From Lachnospiraceae bacterium (GTDB taxonomy: Bacteria > Bacillota > Clostridia > Lachnospirales > Lachnospiraceae), in the NCBI GenBank assembly GCA_014804485.1, contig JAAUZT010000012.1, forward strand, positions 1 to 48,150: DNA of 48,150 nucleotides. Direction: 5' to 3'. Positions within the stretch are counted from its first letter, which is position 1, and each line of letters opens with the position of its first letter. Positions 19,169 to 27,215 of this stretch are shown here, one piece after another. A model generated the notes under the pieces. It saw nothing but the letters and a program-made list of their open reading frames with translations. It was not told the origin of the DNA and did no database searches. The translations under genes were made by a program, and so were the position numbers.

Positions 19169-19195
19169 TACAGCCCTGCCATAAACAAGACTGTA
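19169..19195 (-). terminator. Terminator of the LytTR two-component operon
   Basis: On the minus strand a 10-bp stem (TACAGTCTTG with CAGGGCTGTA, two G-T pairs) and 7-nt loop is followed directly by TTTTTG. It lies about 40 nt past the stop of the AgrC/LytS-like kinase and separates that operon from the glucuronide operon. Confidence 0.75.
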
Positions 19196-19235
19196 TCTAT
19201 ACACTAAGTCAATAACCACTAATTCCATTCGTAAA

Positions 19236-20660
19236 TTATCTTTTGTCCAGCATCAGCATAATACAGAGGCAAAACTCCCCATCCTTTAATGCAATATCTA
19301 TATCGCCGGCATACTTTCCCGCCGTCCTGCGGATATTGGACAGTCCGTATCCATGTCCTTTAGCTTTTTCCTTTGCCGTGACCGGAAGCCCGCTTTCCGC
19401 ATCCCATTGCAGATTTCCTGTAAAGCTGTTACAGATTTCCATGATATAAGCATTCTTCCTGCGGTATGACTCAATGGATATCTGTTTCGACTTTTCTTTT
19501 TCAATATTTTCTATTGCATTCTGCAATGCATTATTTAATATCACGCTCATGTCAAAAACATTGATATTAGAATCCACAGGGTAATGAAATTCTGAACGGA
19601 ACGTAATTCCCCTTTTCCCTGCTTCCTTTCTAAACTCCTGTAAAATCACGTCCGTTACCGGATTTCCGCTTTCTATCCCGCCTGTCATTTGAGAAAGCTC
19701 TGTCTTTAATTCTTCGCTGTATGCTTTGGCCTCCTCCGCATTATTGCCTTCATAAAGCCTTTCCAATGTGAGGATATGGTTGGTCATATCATGCCTGACA
19801 CTGCGTATATTCTGATAAAGGCTTTCCACCTGCCCGATATGCCGTCTGATACTGTCAATCTGCACAGCAAGAATTTCCGCCTGCCGGTTCTCTTCCTGCC
19901 TTGCCTTAATTTCCTGATATAACACAATAAGCACAACAATCAAAACAACAGTTGCTGTATAAAACAGCAAGATCAATATATCATAATCATCCTTCTTTCT
20001 CCCGGCTTCTACAATATAAACCATGCGGTGGCTCCCTATGATTACAAATGCCATCATTCCCATGAGCGATGGCAGCGACAGCATAAACAGCTCCCCTTTT
20101 TCCAGATCTGCACTCTTATTTCTATAGACCTTTATAATCTGCCGGATTCCGATAGCGGTAAATACAAACTCCAGCGTCAGATAGAAAACAGTTACCCCTG
20201 CATACAAAGCAATCCACGTCGGATCATCCGGATGACTCTGCATATAATCCGTATGTTCAGCATATGCGTATAAGTTGTCATATAGAATTTCTGCCATCGC
20301 GGCACAAAGCCAGCTGACGGAAAAAAACATGATCACAAGAAATGCTTTCTGTCTGTAATTTCTACGATCGATACAACAGATCAAAAAGAACATGATAAAA
20401 CTTCCAATACGATATGCCCTAAAAAGATCCATGGGCTGCGGCATAACATATAGCAGCATTATTATTAAAAAATGGATAGCTCCGACATAAAATGCAAATT
20501 TTTTCCTTTTCTTGGCAGATACATGGATATCCTCTGAGCCACACATATCATCAGGCATATCGCCGGAGAACATAAACGGCTTTACCAGACGGTAAAAAAA
20601 ATATCCCCTGATCAATATCTCCATCGCCACATACATCTCATGAACTACAGTATATCCCAC
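19236..20660 (-). CDS. Sensor kinase, AgrC/LytS-like GHKL type
   Basis: A 474-residue polytopic sensor kinase. Six or so hydrophobic segments fall between residues 5 and 250, with TM blocks near 57-75, 86-97, 107-125, 150-170, 190-215 and 228-248. A coiled linker carrying SVRHDMTNHILTLERL follows (His290 is the likely phosphosite). A HATPase_c_5/GHKL domain ends it, with the N-box ILNNALQNAIEN and the G-box GHGYGLSNIRR. The start is a GTG three nt after the response regulator stop, with AAGGA 7 nt upstream inside the previous gene. No peptide precursor gene like agrD was found nearby, so the signal is unknown. Confidence 0.88.
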   Translation of the reverse strand: MGYTVVHEMYVAMEILIRGYFFYRLVKPFMFSGDMPDDMCGSEDIHVSAKKRKKFAFYVGAIHFLIIMLLYVMPQPMDLFRAYRIGSFIMFFLICCIDRRNYRQKAFLVIMFFSVSWLCAAMAEILYDNLYAYAEHTDYMQSHPDDPTWIALYAGVTVFYLTLEFVFTAIGIRQIIKVYRNKSADLEKGELFMLSLPSLMGMMAFVIIGSHRMVYIVEAGRKKDDYDILILLFYTATVVLIVVLIVLYQEIKARQEENRQAEILAVQIDSIRRHIGQVESLYQNIRSVRHDMTNHILTLERLYEGNNAEEAKAYSEELKTELSQMTGGIESGNPVTDVILQEFRKEAGKRGITFRSEFHYPVDSNINVFDMSVILNNALQNAIENIEKEKSKQISIESYRRKNAYIMEICNSFTGNLQWDAESGLPVTAKEKAKGHGYGLSNIRRTAGKYAGDIDIALKDGEFCLCIMLMLDKR

Positions 20661-20663
20661 CCT

Positions 20664-21383
20664 CTATTCCTTCCCCTTCCTCTGATTGAATCTTAAATAA
20701 CATTTGACAAAATTCTGATAATTCTGCTTTGACATGGGCACCTGCGCATTTTCTAAATAAATGGTTCTCGCGTCATATTTCCTGATAAAATTGAGATTTA
20801 TAAGATATGCCCTATGGGAACGGTAGAAATCATCCCCTGCTTTTTTCTCCAGTTCTTTCATTTTCCCATAGAATTCTATGTCCGCATCCATTGTGTGAAT
20901 GATTATTTTCCGGTTGAACACTTCTGCATATACGACGTCTTCCATAGGGATGGTAATGTGCTTGCCTTTTGCGGTTACCATCAGGCTCGGCATTTCCTTT
21001 TTTATGCCCATGCACTCCTTCTTTCTTTCCCGAAACTGCCTGACGGCATTGTGTAAGACTTCTGCAAATTTCTCATCTTCAAACGGCTTAACAAGATAAT
21101 GAAACGCTCCGACATCAAACGACCGGAATACATAATCTCTTGTCACGGTCACAAAAATAATTATCATATGCCGATTCAGTTTACGGAGCTCTCCGGCAGT
21201 TTCCAGTCCGTCCATTTCCGGCATCTGTATGTCAAGAAACAGGATGTCCGGAAGGTGTAATGCCTCCAATACTTCCTGCCCGGATCCGTAAGATGCAATA
21301 TCTTCCGCCGGATAAAGCTTCTTTACTTTATCAATGATCATCTCCCGGATTTCTTTCCGGTCATCACATACACCAATCTGCAC
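20664..21383 (-). CDS. LytTR-family response regulator
   Basis: A 239-residue AgrA/LytR-type regulator. The receiver domain has Asp7-Asp8 in GVCDDR, phosphoacceptor Asp51 in LFLDIQMPEMDG, and the Lys of YLVKPFEDEKF. A C-terminal LytTR DNA-binding domain contains FYRSHRAYLINLNFIRKYD. The start is GTG at 21383 with GGAGG 6 nt upstream; a 32-codon longer frame lacks any site. It is upstream of, and coupled to, the kinase gene. Its targets are unknown. The two genes lie next to a degraded surface-protein gene. Confidence 0.92.
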   Translation of the reverse strand: MQIGVCDDRKEIREMIIDKVKKLYPAEDIASYGSGQEVLEALHLPDILFLDIQMPEMDGLETAGELRKLNRHMIIIFVTVTRDYVFRSFDVGAFHYLVKPFEDEKFAEVLHNAVRQFRERKKECMGIKKEMPSLMVTAKGKHITIPMEDVVYAEVFNRKIIIHTMDADIEFYGKMKELEKKAGDDFYRSHRAYLINLNFIRKYDARTIYLENAQVPMSKQNYQNFVKCYLRFNQRKGKE

Positions 21384-21488
21384 AATTTCACCTCCTGCAA
21401 AACATATGATATATTTATATCGGATTTGAGCCCGGTTTTCATCAATAGCTTGTCGCAGACAGACCATTTTATGTTGCAAAAAAAGTAA

Positions 21489-21503
21489 ATCGCTTCGCGA
21501 TTA
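21489..21503 (-). terminator. Short hairpin with T-run before the LytTR operon
   Basis: Minus-strand AATCGC-GAA-GCGATT followed by TTACTTTTTTTG. It lies downstream of the stronger terminator at 21575-21609 and upstream of the response regulator. The plus-strand sequence through 21564, including the palindrome TAGGAATTTCCTA, resembles the dispersed palindromic elements described in the findings. Confidence 0.55.
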
Positions 21504-21574
21504 ACTTTGCGAGATTTGTTCGCTTGCGCTTCGCTAACTCGTGCATGAACGTAGGAATTTCCTATAAGAAAAAC

Positions 21575-21609
21575 CCCCGCCACGGTTCCTTTACGGAATC
21601 ATGGCGGGG
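21575..21609 (-). terminator. Strong intrinsic terminator of the surface-protein remnant
   Basis: Minus strand: CCCCGCCA-type stem of about 15 bp with few mismatches (21609-21595 with 21589-21575), followed by a G and TTTTTC. It lies about 65 nt past the stop of the Ig-like fragment, which suggests a genuine and once well-expressed gene. Confidence 0.9.
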
Positions 21610-21674
21610 TGTCGTTATTTACAGCACATTTTCGCACTGCTTATTATGATTTGTTACATACATCACCTGAGATA

Positions 21675-22043
21675 CTATCTTGTACCCAATATCATCGGTT
21701 TCGCGTTAATCTTAAAGCTTACGGTCTTGGTGCCGCCGTACTCGCCGATACCGTGTATAGTCACTTTTGCCGTACCCTTCTTGATATTGTTGGTGTACCC
21801 TGTGATCTTGAAGTTGGATGGTTCTACCTTCACCCACTGTCCGTTCTCTTTCATCTCAACGGTGATGTCGTCATTGCCGGGTTTCACTTCCAAACCTGTA
21901 TATTGCTGTGGCTCAACCTTAACTCTGGCTGCGGCAATACTCTTGTTATTGGCAATGACTTTGAATTTCGCGGATACTTCTCCGGTGTAATTTTTGCCCT
22001 TGCATAAACTACCAAAAAAGTCCCCTAGATTCGAAAAATACAA
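21675..22043 (-). pseudogene. C-terminal remnant of a large Ig-like surface protein
   Basis: The frame encodes about 110 residues of an Ig-like/Big-type repeat: a KNYTGEVSAKFKVIAN start, a QQYTGLEVKPG middle and a GEYGGTKTVSFKINAK end. Such domains form the C-terminal arrays of large secreted clostridial proteins. No signal peptide, no Shine-Dalgarno and no plausible start are present. The first dozen codons (from a TTG) read as unrelated sequence, with a likely junction near 22010. The strong terminator downstream supports a once intact gene whose 5' part was deleted or replaced. Confidence 0.65.
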
Positions 22044-22164
22044 AATTTAGTGTTATCCCTATTCCATATTACACATAGTATTTAATAATTTGCCACTCCT
22101 GTTGAAACTCCAACTCCCCACAATATAATGCGTATAATACCACATATAAATAGCAGATAGGATG

Positions 22165-22650
22165 TTATCTTTCAGGATACCTTAAATAATATATATCATT
22201 ATGTTCCATATACTTAGTTTTTTTGAATCCGTGCTTTATGTAGAATTTCGCCGCCAACTCATTTTCTTTATGGCAGCCTAAAGCTATAGGTCTAACTCCG
22301 AAATCTTTGTAAACTTCAGCAATTGTCATTTCCAGTGCCTTACCCCCAATTCCTTTTCCACGATACTTTTTATCGATAACAAACCCCATTAAGCGATAAA
22401 AGGGCACACTTTTCATTTCAGGTGGATCAGTTTCCCATTCTATTGCTTCTCCAAGCATAATTAATCCTATATATACATCATTATTTATGATTGCAAAAGT
22501 ATGACCGATACAACAATGTTCAATTCCATAATTCGTATATTCCATTATCGTATTTATGTTATCAACAAAATTTTCGCTTATATCGCTTCTGTCAATTCTA
22601 CTTGCAAGTGCAAAGTTTTTATGTGTAAGCTCTTTGAGTTCAATGTTCAT
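22165..22650 (-). CDS. GNAT-family N-acetyltransferase
   Basis: A 161-residue GCN5-type acetyltransferase. The acetyl-CoA loop is seen in RLMGFVIDKKYRGKGIGGKA (about residues 86-105), with the C-terminal motif NELAAKFYIKHGFKKTKY. The substrate cannot be told; relatives modify small molecules or protein N-termini. Its ATG overlaps the stop of the upstream 53-residue ORF (ATGA), implying coupled translation. The region is AT-richer than its surroundings and lies next to gene debris, so acquisition is possible. Confidence 0.85.
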   Translation of the reverse strand: MNIELKELTHKNFALASRIDRSDISENFVDNINTIMEYTNYGIEHCCIGHTFAIINNDVYIGLIMLGEAIEWETDPPEMKSVPFYRLMGFVIDKKYRGKGIGGKALEMTIAEVYKDFGVRPIALGCHKENELAAKFYIKHGFKKTKYMEHNDIYYLRYPER

Positions 22651-22808
22651 AATATCAACCTTGCCTTTATAGATAAGCCAGGGGGAATGTCTATTCCCAC
22701 AAACTGACAGAACTTATCAAATATCATCGTAGGTTTTATATTGCCGCTGCTGCTTGCATTAACCAATTTCATTGTGCCATATTTGGCGAATTTGATTCTG
22801 ATTTTCAT
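22647..22808 (-). CDS. Small ORF with a DUF2344-like start, possibly chimeric
   Basis: A 53-residue ORF with GAGGA 7 nt before its ATG. Residues 1-14 (MKIRIKFAKYGTMK) resemble the beginning of the radical-SAM-linked DUF2344/TIGR03936 proteins. The sequence then departs into an unrelated stretch containing FDKFCQFVGIDIPPGLS. It ends at the first codons of the acetyltransferase. It is either a fused remnant retained as a leader for the acetyltransferase or a real small protein; the strong ribosome site argues that it is translated. Confidence 0.45.
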   Translation of the reverse strand: MKIRIKFAKYGTMKLVNASSSGNIKPTMIFDKFCQFVGIDIPPGLSIKARLIL

Positions 22809-22831
22809 TTGCTAGTCCTCATTTTGGAAAA

Positions 22832-22857
22832 AGTCCTCCACCTTACGGCGAAGGACT
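22832..22857 (-). terminator. Terminator of the tldD-tldE operon
   Basis: Minus strand: 11-bp stem (AGTCCTTCGCC with GGTGGAGGACT, two G-T pairs), GTAA loop, then TTTTTCC. A second hairpin, TATACCGC with GCGGTATA (22880-22905), lies between it and the tldE stop. Confidence 0.85.
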
Positions 22858-22930
22858 ATACTTTCGACCCAACCACTTATATACCGCATATTAGTCAGCG
22901 GTATACTTTCTTTGTAATTTCATTCTATTA

Positions 22931-24229
22931 TTATTTCCCCGAAATCACAATCTTGTCAAAGGCAATGTAAGGCAATACGTCACTGCCGTTTTCTACCGTC
23001 TCTTTGGAGATGTCTACCACATTCATCAGCATCCTGGCAAGGTTGCCGCTGATCATCGTCTCGCTTACCGCACCGGTGATTTCTCCATTCTCAATTAAAA
23101 AGCTGTTTTTGGCCACCCCGGAAAAGTCTCCGCTGCTACCCGGTCTTCCTCCTGAGAAGCGTCCTACGATAAGCCCTTTTTTGATTCCTTTCAGAATTTC
23201 CTCATAGGGAGTAGCGCCGCCCTCGATGATGACAGAGAAGGAAGAGCTCTTCTCACGCTCAAATCCGGACTTATTTGCCACATACAGAGAGATCATAAAG
23301 GATTTAAGTATACCGTCCTTTATAATATCATAGTCTTCTTCCAGAAAACCGTCCGACGTAATGTGATCCCTGTCTACAACGCGGGGATCGGATGGTTTTA
23401 TGGAAAGGGTAAGCCGTTCGTCTGCCACCTTTTCATTCAGCTTATTAAGCCATATACTTGTCTTCTCCAAAATGGCAGAATCACATGCGAAATTGCTGAG
23501 AATACCGTAAAGGAAAGAGCCAAGACTGTCGGGAGTCAGGACGATGACACCCTCAAACTTGCCTTCAAGGGGAGTCGTCACAAGCTGAGCCTCCGCCTCC
23601 TTTAACTGTGTTTCAATGGTTCCCAGTTCTATAAAGGGTTTATCCAGATTATCTGTCATTACGCCTGTTCCACAGATTGAAGTGGTCACATCTCCTTCAT
23701 GCCCTGCAAACGACAGAGAAACCGAATACTTTCCCTTAAATACTTCACATTCCGTACCGTTGGTATTCAGGTAAAGGGTATGGATCTTCTGATGGGAAAC
23801 GCTCAATTGATCCACAAGGACCTTGGGATATCGCTTTTCAATATCAGCCATCAGTTCCCTGGTTCGTTCAAAAAGGCGTTCCATATCCGGCTCATAGCCG
23901 TTGTCATGAAAGCACTGTTTCTCCTGTACGGGTGCAATATCATATGCCTCATCCGCAATTCCCGATTCTGCAGAGGCAAGGGCCCCCTCCACAGCCGAGT
24001 CGATGGAAACGTCGTCCAACTTATTCGTGGTGATGGAGCCTTTTTTGTTTTGATGATATACCGTAAGATTTAAACCATTGTCAAATAAGGTGCGGAACAG
24101 GGTAAACTCCCCGCCCTCTACATTAAATTCCTGTGTTTCCGTTTCCGTCACCCAGAATCCTGCCTTGTCCACACTATGTCTTTTTAAGGCGTCATTTACC
24201 CTGCCGCCTGCGCTTTTAATATCTACCAT
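22931..24229 (-). CDS. pmbA: TldE/PmbA-family protease subunit
   Basis: A 432-residue member of the TldE/PmbA family, the non-catalytic partner in the TldD-TldE metalloprotease heterodimer that degrades unfolded peptides and matures some modified peptides such as microcin B17. It lacks HExxxH, as expected. Family blocks include VTTSICGTGVMTDN, the repeated glycine-rich SGGRPGSSGDFSGVAKN and FLIENGEITGAV. The start at 24229 is the only internal ATG. The nearest site, AAAGG, is 12 nt away, an unusually long spacing, and lies in the intercistronic hairpin repeat. It is encoded 54 nt after tldD. Confidence 0.88.
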   Translation of the reverse strand: MVDIKSAGGRVNDALKRHSVDKAGFWVTETETQEFNVEGGEFTLFRTLFDNGLNLTVYHQNKKGSITTNKLDDVSIDSAVEGALASAESGIADEAYDIAPVQEKQCFHDNGYEPDMERLFERTRELMADIEKRYPKVLVDQLSVSHQKIHTLYLNTNGTECEVFKGKYSVSLSFAGHEGDVTTSICGTGVMTDNLDKPFIELGTIETQLKEAEAQLVTTPLEGKFEGVIVLTPDSLGSFLYGILSNFACDSAILEKTSIWLNKLNEKVADERLTLSIKPSDPRVVDRDHITSDGFLEEDYDIIKDGILKSFMISLYVANKSGFEREKSSSFSVIIEGGATPYEEILKGIKKGLIVGRFSGGRPGSSGDFSGVAKNSFLIENGEITGAVSETMISGNLARMLMNVVDISKETVENGSDVLPYIAFDKIVISGK

Positions 24230-24241
24230 ATTATAACCATG

Positions 24242-24277
24242 CCTTTCCGTAGCCTGCCGCCTACGCCGCAGACACAA
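24242..24277 (-). repeat. Intercistronic hairpin repeat, copy 2
   Basis: Near copy of the 4432-4470 element. GCCTGC (24252-24257) pairs with GCAGAC (24268-24273), keeping the stem through a G-T pair, and the shared end CCGCAGACACAAA is identical. It fills the tldD-tldE spacer. Confidence 0.65.
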
Positions 24278-24283
24278 ATCGTT

Positions 24284-25669
24284 TTAACGTCCACCTATCA
24301 TAATCTTGCAGCGGAGAGCCGGACCGCCCATGCCCACCGACATCGGCTGCTTTTTGCCACACGTACCGCTGCAGGTCCAGATGACCTCATCCGATACCAT
24401 ATCCACCGTCTTTAACATATCAAAGGCGACTCCTGAGACCGTGGTATCAAGAATAGGACGTGCAAGTTTCCCTTTTTTGATCTCATATCCCATGGTGACA
24501 CCGAACATAAATTCGCCCGTAAGGTCTGCCTGCCCATTATTTGTGTTGATCAGATAATAACCGTCATCCACCGATGCGATAATATCTTCCAGCTTATCTT
24601 TTCCGGGCAGCACAGCCGTATTTCTCATGCGGATAAGCGGTTCATCCGAAAATGACCACGCACGGGCGTTACCCAGAGGATTCATGTTAAAGTGCTGTGC
24701 GCTTTCGCGGCTGTTCAGATATCCTGTCAAAATGCCGTCCTTTATCAGAACTGCATCTTCCGCCGGCGTTCCCTCGTCGTCCAGAAATACGGGAAGCGGA
24801 GCAGGCTTACCAAAAGCGGTATGCGCAAAATCCACAAGGTTCACAAGCTCAGAAGCCACACGCCTGCCCAGATTCGGTCCCGCCACGGAACCGCTCTGCA
24901 CAAGGTCTGCTTCGACCGTGTGCCCCACCGCCTCATGTGCGATCATTCCGGACAAAAATCCTCCCAGAACCACCGTTTTATAACCTGCGTCAGCATGGAC
25001 GCCTTCGCGTTTGTGCATCAAGGTCTCATATAATTTATCTATTTCCGGGTAAAGGAGCGCCGGATCTGAAAAATTATCCTCAAAATTGCCAAAACCGCCC
25101 ACCGGTGTATATAATTCAACAGGATCACCCGAAGCCGATTCCGTGTTAAAGCTAAAAATAATGTGGACGCGCGGTGATGTGGTATGCCCATTGTAACCAT
25201 CGGACGTACATAATATTTTTTCCATGGAGTCCGCTCTCATTATGACGGAGCGGCTGGACAGATCAGGATAAGTTCCGGCAATGTAAGCGTCCAGCTCCTT
25301 ACAGAACTCAAGATATCGTTTCTGCTCTGTGTCGGAAATCACTTTACCAACCGGTATCTGCCCTGCCGGTATGACGGGGAAGGCGCCTTTATTCTTTTGG
25401 ATATGTCTGTCCATAAACATAGCATTCTCCGTAGCCGCCTTCAATACAGTTTCCGCAGCCAAGGAAGAGCATTCCGCCATAGATGAGAAACCGTACACTC
25501 CGTTCTTATATACTCTTGCGCAAACTCCTGAGACCTCGGAACGGCTGTTGGATGTCAGGCTGCCCTGTACCAACGCGATATGCCTGTTACGGTTCTCCTG
25601 CGCTCTCAGTTCCATATGTACACCATCTTTAAACAGTGCCTTTTTACCTGAAATAAAATCATCAAGCAT
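24284..25669 (-). CDS. tldD: TldD-family metalloprotease subunit
   Basis: A 461-residue catalytic partner of TldE. The zinc motif is HEAVGH (245-250, HExxxH), and the C-terminal Cys element GTCGKKQ matches the third-ligand region of E. coli TldD. The start at 25669 has AGGAGG 8 nt upstream; the longer frame is not needed. It is a cytoplasmic peptidase for unfolded or cyclised peptides (family knowledge). It lies about 97 nt downstream of the ApbE-like gene on the same strand, and tldE follows. Confidence 0.9.
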   Translation of the reverse strand: MLDDFISGKKALFKDGVHMELRAQENRNRHIALVQGSLTSNSRSEVSGVCARVYKNGVYGFSSMAECSSLAAETVLKAATENAMFMDRHIQKNKGAFPVIPAGQIPVGKVISDTEQKRYLEFCKELDAYIAGTYPDLSSRSVIMRADSMEKILCTSDGYNGHTTSPRVHIIFSFNTESASGDPVELYTPVGGFGNFEDNFSDPALLYPEIDKLYETLMHKREGVHADAGYKTVVLGGFLSGMIAHEAVGHTVEADLVQSGSVAGPNLGRRVASELVNLVDFAHTAFGKPAPLPVFLDDEGTPAEDAVLIKDGILTGYLNSRESAQHFNMNPLGNARAWSFSDEPLIRMRNTAVLPGKDKLEDIIASVDDGYYLINTNNGQADLTGEFMFGVTMGYEIKKGKLARPILDTTVSGVAFDMLKTVDMVSDEVIWTCSGTCGKKQPMSVGMGGPALRCKIMIGGR

Positions 25670-25766
25670 TATTGTTTCCTCCTTATTTTCATGGCGGGCA
25701 AAGAAACATTTCCACTTCTTTGCCCACAAACAAATTCAGTATAGCACATCCTGCGCATATCCACAA

Positions 25767-27038
25767 TTATTTCACCCAAAACGCCTCGTATTGCACATCC
25801 TCATCACAATACATGTTGGCAAACGTCAGGTCAGCATCATTGTAACAAATTCTGCTGTTTTCGCTGTAAATGGAGTAAATTCCCTCTTTTGCCAATCCGG
25901 CCAGCGCATCGTACTGAAGCGTGTCCGCGATATAGACGGGAATCATCCGAAGCAGAATTTCACTACAGCTTGATCCGCTGCTATAGCATACCAGATCACT
26001 GCCGGCACTCCTGCAGAAGCCGTCCTTCGTATCCAGATATGGGGTGCGTCTCTCTTCGCCTGAATATAAGTAAAATAAATGCTGCTCACTGCCCAATGCA
26101 TAATCACGGAGACAGACTATACATGACGGACCGTTGTATTGTATGCTTGCCGCAGGATAAATCGTGGTATCCTGTCTGTTGTAAAAAATATAATCATAGA
26201 CCTCTCCACTCCGGTCCAGATTTCTGGTAAATCCGTCAAGGCTGGAAATGCAGCCCCTAAAATAACCTGCCGAAATCATCTCCTGTGCCAGATAGTCCAC
26301 AATAAAAGCATTCTTCATCCAATAAAAATCAATAAAACTTCCGATCTCATTTTCCGAAGCAAAATCCAGATACTCCTCCGCTACCCTCAGGCAAATCCTG
26401 TTTTCTCCCAGAAGTTCCAGATCTATCATCTGCGTATCATTGGCGAACCCTGCTACTGCGGCGTAGTAATCCGCCACATCCTGATTCAAATAAGGATCAT
26501 ATTCCACCGTCTGATATTCCTCCGTGCAGTAGAATAAACCATCATATTGCTCATAAACAGGCGCAAGATAGAGGCTTCTGTCTTCGGATTCCTGAATCAA
26601 AGAAAATGCCCGGTACAGAACATCGTCTACCTTCATCTCCTCGTTTGGATGGCGATTGATATAGTACATATTGTGAACATTTTCGTATTCCACATCATTT
26701 GTAAACATCCGAAACGCATATTCTGTGGCAGCGGAATAACATGCGGTGATCTCCTTATTCTCCGCTGTGGCTGAAGCCTCGCCCTGTCCCAGGCAATACA
26801 AAAACACAAAATCATCGCTACAATTTAGTTCTGAAGAATCGGCTTCTATTTCACTCCATCCGGAATCCTTTGATGAAAGATTTGCCACACTAATAGCTAA
26901 AAAAAATGCTCCCACGATCAAAAAAACGACGGTCAGAACCAATCTCAGCCGCCTGTGCTCTGCCGGAAGTTCAATCTTATTCACTGGTTTCGGATGCGGC
27001 AGGTCTCTTCCCCCGCCGCCGGTTCTGCTTTCCCTCAA
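25767..27038 (-). CDS. Membrane-anchored divergent ApbE-like protein
   Basis: About 423 residues. A basic N-terminus is followed by one transmembrane segment (LVLTVVFLIVGAFFLAISVA, about residues 32-51) and a large extracytoplasmic domain. The order of blocks recalls ApbE (FAD:protein FMN transferase): an early YINRHPNEEMKVDDVLYRAF, then SLYLAPVYEQYDGLF, then FIDFYWMKNAFIVDYLAQEM, then ISSLDGFTRNLD. The usual DLGGIAKGYA and GGN residues are replaced, so activity may be lost or changed. The start is uncertain: a TTG at 27038 has GAGGAG 7 nt upstream, while the first ATG (27107) would place a hairpin inside the gene. The ApbE link is by eye only. Confidence 0.55.
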   Translation of the reverse strand: MRESRTGGGGRDLPHPKPVNKIELPAEHRRLRLVLTVVFLIVGAFFLAISVANLSSKDSGWSEIEADSSELNCSDDFVFLYCLGQGEASATAENKEITACYSAATEYAFRMFTNDVEYENVHNMYYINRHPNEEMKVDDVLYRAFSLIQESEDRSLYLAPVYEQYDGLFYCTEEYQTVEYDPYLNQDVADYYAAVAGFANDTQMIDLELLGENRICLRVAEEYLDFASENEIGSFIDFYWMKNAFIVDYLAQEMISAGYFRGCISSLDGFTRNLDRSGEVYDYIFYNRQDTTIYPAASIQYNGPSCIVCLRDYALGSEQHLFYLYSGEERRTPYLDTKDGFCRSAGSDLVCYSSGSSCSEILLRMIPVYIADTLQYDALAGLAKEGIYSIYSENSRICYNDADLTFANMYCDEDVQYEAFWVK

Positions 27039-27071
27039 AGTTCTTCTCCTCATTCCTGTTTCATTCAACAC

Positions 27072-27101
27072 GGCGCACGGAATGAAATGCTCCCGTGCGC
27101 C
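27072..27101 (-). promoter_or_regulatory. Leader hairpin before the ApbE-like gene
   Basis: A perfect 9-bp GC-rich stem (GGCGCACGG 27072-27080 with CCGTGCGCC 27093-27101) and 12-nt loop lies 34 nt before the chosen start. There is no T-run, so it is more likely an mRNA structure than a terminator. Confidence 0.5.
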
Positions 27102-27130
27102 ATACATTTATATAAGAAATTCTTAAGTTT

Positions 27131-27212
27131 AATTCGAGTTCGCCGAGATGCACAGCATCTCATGGGCGATATCTCGCAATCGAGCTTGCCTCGCAACCCC
27201 GCAAAGCTCAAT
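27131..27212. repeat. Palindromic element after oppF
   Basis: The spacer between oppF and the ApbE-like gene holds nested stems: GAGATGC-ACA-GCATCTC (27145-27161) and GAGCTT/AAGCTC (27182-27187 with 27204-27209), with roughly complementary outer ends. It recalls the element at 42295-42440 in layout. It may also end the opp transcript. Confidence 0.55.
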
Positions 27213-27215
27213 TTT

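Noticed and set aside
21400..21660. tRNA or structured RNA gene in the hairpin-rich spacer
   Set aside because: The stems do not form a cloverleaf with T-loop or anticodon features; terminators explain the main structures.
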